From Ganoderma boninense (Eukaryota > Basidiomycota > Agaricomycetes > Polyporales > Polyporaceae), in the NCBI GenBank assembly GCA_002900995.3, contig CM035313.1:1736001-1800000 (forward strand): a stretch of DNA of 64,000 nt, in the 5' to 3' direction. The stretch's first letter is position 1, and each line of letters opens with the position of its first letter. The translations under genes were made by a program, and so were the position numbers. Under the pieces are notes generated by a model. That model was not told the DNA's origin, made no database searches, and saw only the letters and a list, made by a program, of their open reading frames with translations. Shown here piece by piece: positions 61,162-64,000 of this stretch.

Positions 61162-61888
61162 CGTTACTGTAAAGTGATCGGACAGGACGAGGGTGCAAAC
61201 TCAGGCTGGCTTGGGACAGGGCTGGGGTGGCCTGTGGGCAAGGGAAACTGGAATGCGCCCGGCCCTCAGCCCATGGCCACTCCCTTACGGGCTAGCATGC
61301 ATACCTCACACGATGTTGGATAATACGTCATATGTCTTGCGCTAGAACTTTGAGTCCTTACACACCCCGGGTCTGGGTCTTCTTGTAAGGCGCTGATTTA
61401 CTTTACAATTGTGAACTTAACTCAATGGTGCGGCTGAGTCCGCAGTGTCGTCATCATGGCCATTTCCCCAGGCAGCGAAAAGGAGGGGAACGCAGCGATC
61501 ATCGCTGGTTTTGACTTAGATTGAACGCCATACGTATGTTTCCCAAGCATTCCAAGGCAACGGTCGTTGACAATGAGTGAGAACCAAAAACCACACCCCA
61601 TCGTCATATCCAATGCCTGACCTCCACATCCCCGACGCCAACCGGACTACGTGTATTGCGATTCCATGCAACGGGTTTAGCCGGACAAGGCCCTGCGTAG
61701 TGCCTGTTGCCGAACCTCGAGGGACGTGGTTGAAGAGAAGTCCGGATAAGGGTCTAGAATACAATTCATCTGGCCACGATGCTCCCAGTCACCTTCATTG
61801 GGACTCGTGATTGGGCTTCGATGGGCTTCAATTGAGGAAGTACGGAGCGACCAGCAAAGCATGAGATAGTGGCCGTGAGGAGTGCCGA
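61162..61888. other. Convergent intergenic region
   Basis: About 0.73 kb between the 3' ends of the taspase-like gene and TFB4. No supported gene or RNA. Confidence 0.55.
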
Positions 61889-63401
61889 CTACCCGGGCCG
61901 CAAGGGCCCCCCGTTCTTCTGTGCCAACGGCCGAGGAGTTGCTGGCGTTGAAGGAGCCGCGGAAATCGGGCGCGAGGCGTTGAGTCGTTGCAAAGTCTTG
62001 ATCGGAAACTTTGTGCTGAGAATAGATTATCATGGGATCAGCGCCAGAGTTTCGGTCACAAGAAGCAAGAGGGGAAGGCGCAGGCAGGGTGGGACGAGAA
62101 GCGACCAGAGCCCGGCCGCGCCGGGTCGAGCCTTGGGCGGGAGGCGGGGGAAGTAAGCGGCAACATGTGGCAGCAACTCACCGGCATGTCGAGCATACTG
62201 GTACGGGCTGACAGAAAACTGCCAGGAACGGTGGGTTAGTGAATGGCAGAGTGCCTTGGGAGACTAGCATAGAGCTTACTTGACAGACATACGGAACAGA
62301 CGAAACCGATTTCTACTATGCGTTTGTGGCAAAAACAAGCCGCGCGGAAGTCAACTCTATCCTGGGTAGGCACAGAGATAAGCTGCCGAATGGCAGGAGG
62401 AGGAAGGAACGACATCTTTGAATTACAATCAGGAAGACAGCTTTGTGGCGCGCGAATGTGATCGCATACCATCATGTATTGCAACAATGCATCCATCCTC
62501 TCAATTTGTACGTACGCGCCGCCGGTCAAATGTGCGGCCTGCTGCAGGAACACGTTCTCCGCGCCGAAGACTTTGCAGACGTCTATTGTGACTTTCTGAG
62601 GGTGCTTATAGTCAGCAGGCCTATCGTCACAGGGTCCATGGAAATCAGAAGATACGCACGAGCTTCTGAGCAGAAAATATGGAGTTCATTATAGGAATAT
62701 ACGTTGAAGACTGATCCGGCGAGACCGAAAGCACCAAAATTCGTGGATCGATAGATGTGGCTGCTCCTTCCATCCCCTGGGCCGACGTTGTTGAAGCGGA
62801 GATAGTCCTGTTGATGTCTACGGAGGCATTGGCTTATGCTCACGGGAGATATGAACATGCACAGGTGAAGGCTCACAGCATAGTGCTTTGGTGAGACAGC
62901 CAACCAGCCCTATCGGCGCTGCAGTGGGACAATGGTCACCACGAGGCTTGAGCTGGAGCGGCAAAACATGCTTGCTCACCTTCTTCCACGGCACCATCAT
63001 GAGAGTCCAAACGCTCCGCTATTGATGCCATGACAGTCGAGTCCAGGGTCCGGAAGGGGCGGTACGTGTTGGAGTCTGTGACCTCAGTGGTTGTTGTCAT
63101 GACCTCCCCGGTAGAAGAATACAGCATCACACTATACGTTATGAGCGATCGGCCCTCACGGGGGGTGGGAGAGGCTTGGTCGCGCAGGATACCAGAACGG
63201 AACGTACCTCTGCCCAGGAAATGCCCCGAAAACTGCCAACGTGTTTTCGTCCTTGCATGCGATGTGCGCGTTCAAAAATGCCATGAGTTGCGACAAGAAC
63301 ATCTGGAGGGAAAGGCCAGGCGGGTTTGCGGACTGTGCGCATAGAGCCCATTGTGTTGGGGATAGGTCCACAATCACACTCAGATGAGAAGGCCTGTCCA
63401 T
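61889..63401 (-). CDS. TFB4: TFIIH core subunit Tfb4 (p34)
   Basis: Subunit of general transcription and repair factor TFIIH; in the complex it pairs with Ssl1/p44. The likely start MDRPSHLSVIVDLSPTQW begins a von Willebrand A-like domain, though a 5' exon upstream of 63401 is not excluded. Further blocks are LSQLMAFLNAHIACKDENTL, AVFGAFPGQ-SVMLYSS and RILVLSVSPDQSSTYIPIMN (joined exons). The block VTIDVCKVFGAENVFLQQAA leads into HLTGGAYVQIERMDALLQYM. The C-terminal zinc finger reads CFCHKRIVEIGFVCSVCLS, then a small exon IFCQPVPVCSTC and the final exon RTKFPIKTLQRLNAS, ending RPG at TAG 61889-61891. Eight or so cysteine/histidine ligands are conserved. Short introns throughout. Confidence 0.88.
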
Positions 63402-63724
63402 GTCGCTCTAAACGTGGTTCCAATTTTGGACGGTGATTGTGATAGACGGCTGGAGGATGACAATAGTATTCAGACACGGATACAAGGCAGCGTTATTGCA
63501 TGGTCTAGGAAGAGGTCATGGCAGAGGTTGGTCAAGGTCAGGTCAAGGTTACCGCGACGCGTGGATGGCGCTTGTCGCGTCCGCGAGATGTGTGGGCGCT
63601 TAATCCATGCAGGAGTCAGAGCTTGGTCAGAGCCAAGTCGCATGTCAACTCAGGCTGCAGCTGATGCTGCTCGCATACAACCTAGAAGCAATGGTTCATG
63701 AATAGGACTGCAGAGCGAGACCGA
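63402..63724. other. Intergenic: TFB4 5' flank
   Basis: 323 bp between the TFB4 start and the 3' end of the next minus-strand gene. It may hold a short 5' exon of TFB4. Nothing else seen. Confidence 0.45.
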
Positions 63725-64000
63725 TCAACTTGTATTGCTGACCCAACCCGACTCGTACTTCGGGAGGGGAACTACAAGAACATCTGAACCATCCTGGGGC
63801 TCGCCCATCCATCTCCAACACGGCCCGCATATCTGGAACGGGCTCTCGCCTAATCGGATGTCCCCAATGATAGAATATACCGCCGGAACCTTCGCGCAGA
63901 CACGACAATTGTCGCACAAAGGCGGAGTGATCTGAGTGGTAAGTGGGTACCCAGACGGCGGATCTGATGGATGACGAAGTCTTGAACGAAATCAGAAACT
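63725..64000 (-). CDS. 3' end of an unrecognised gene with paired CxxC motifs
   Basis: The terminal exon is 63931-63725, preceded by a splice acceptor (CACTCAG on the minus strand); the rest lies beyond the right edge. It encodes 68 residues beginning ITPPLCDNCRVCAKVPAVYS, later GESPFQICGPCWRWMGEPQD, and ends PLPKYESGWVSNTS. CDNC and CGPC spaced about 25-30 residues apart suggest a small zinc ribbon. No family recognised from this fragment. Confidence 0.55.

Overview
This is nuclear DNA of a filamentous basidiomycete, most likely an Agaricomycete. Coding regions are broken by many short GT-AG introns, mostly about 45-75 nt. Gene density is high on both strands, leaders are pyrimidine-rich, and the protein set is fungal: Ero1, Scp160/vigilin, Mri1, fungal ATP sulfurylase with an APS-kinase-like tail, basidiomycete-type membrane aspartic proteases, and a secreted GH23-like lysozyme. 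I cannot name the genus from sequence alone.

Layout. 1-1664 (+): 3' part of an allantoicase/ureidoglycolate lyase fusion. 3234-4808 (+): methylthioribose-1-phosphate isomerase. 5621-6957 (+): secreted lytic-transglycosylase-like protein. 7679-10513 (+): TPR protein phosphatase 5. 11584-14520 (+): SR140/U2SURP-like splicing factor, convergent with 14766-19469 (-): vigilin. 20025-22005 (-): Ero1. 23120-25241 (-): single-pass membrane protein of unknown function. 25.2-28.4 kb is gene-poor but holds part of an unrecognised minus-strand gene. 28451-30632 (+): ATP sulfurylase. 32039-34502 and 35906-37657 (+): tandem membrane-anchored pepsin-like proteins; the first has altered catalytic triads. 39032-44363 (+): CHD1 remodeller. 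45088-46238 (-): membrane protein with a DUF1771-like helix pair. 46496-48454 (-): SLU7. 48568-48661 (-): intron-containing tRNA-Leu(UAG). 49055-51032 (-): Ste7-family MAPKK. 54400-57148 (-): unrecognised protein with an RGG-type tail. 57414-58780 (-): RNase H2 subunit B. 59162-61161 (+): taspase-like Ntn hydrolase. 61889-63401 (-): TFIIH subunit Tfb4. 63725-64000 (-): 3' end of a further gene.

The clearest structural fact is an assembly artefact. A run of 100 Ns (52521-52620) joins two contigs that overlap by about 2.7 kb: 49787-52520 repeats at 52621-55351. Each copy is frameshifted near its own contig end and intact where the other is broken. The MAPKK gene and the unrecognised gene upstream of it are therefore almost certainly single copy.

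Most genes are housekeeping: purine degradation, methionine salvage and sulfur assimilation, splicing (SR140, SLU7), chromatin and transcription (CHD1, Tfb4), genome integrity (RNase H2), ER folding (Ero1) and signalling (PP5, MAPKK). The accessory parts most worth attention are the aspartic protease pair, the GH23-like protein, the unrecognised gene near 27 kb, the 684-nt vigilin intron and the repeated GCCACGTCG motif upstream of ERO1.
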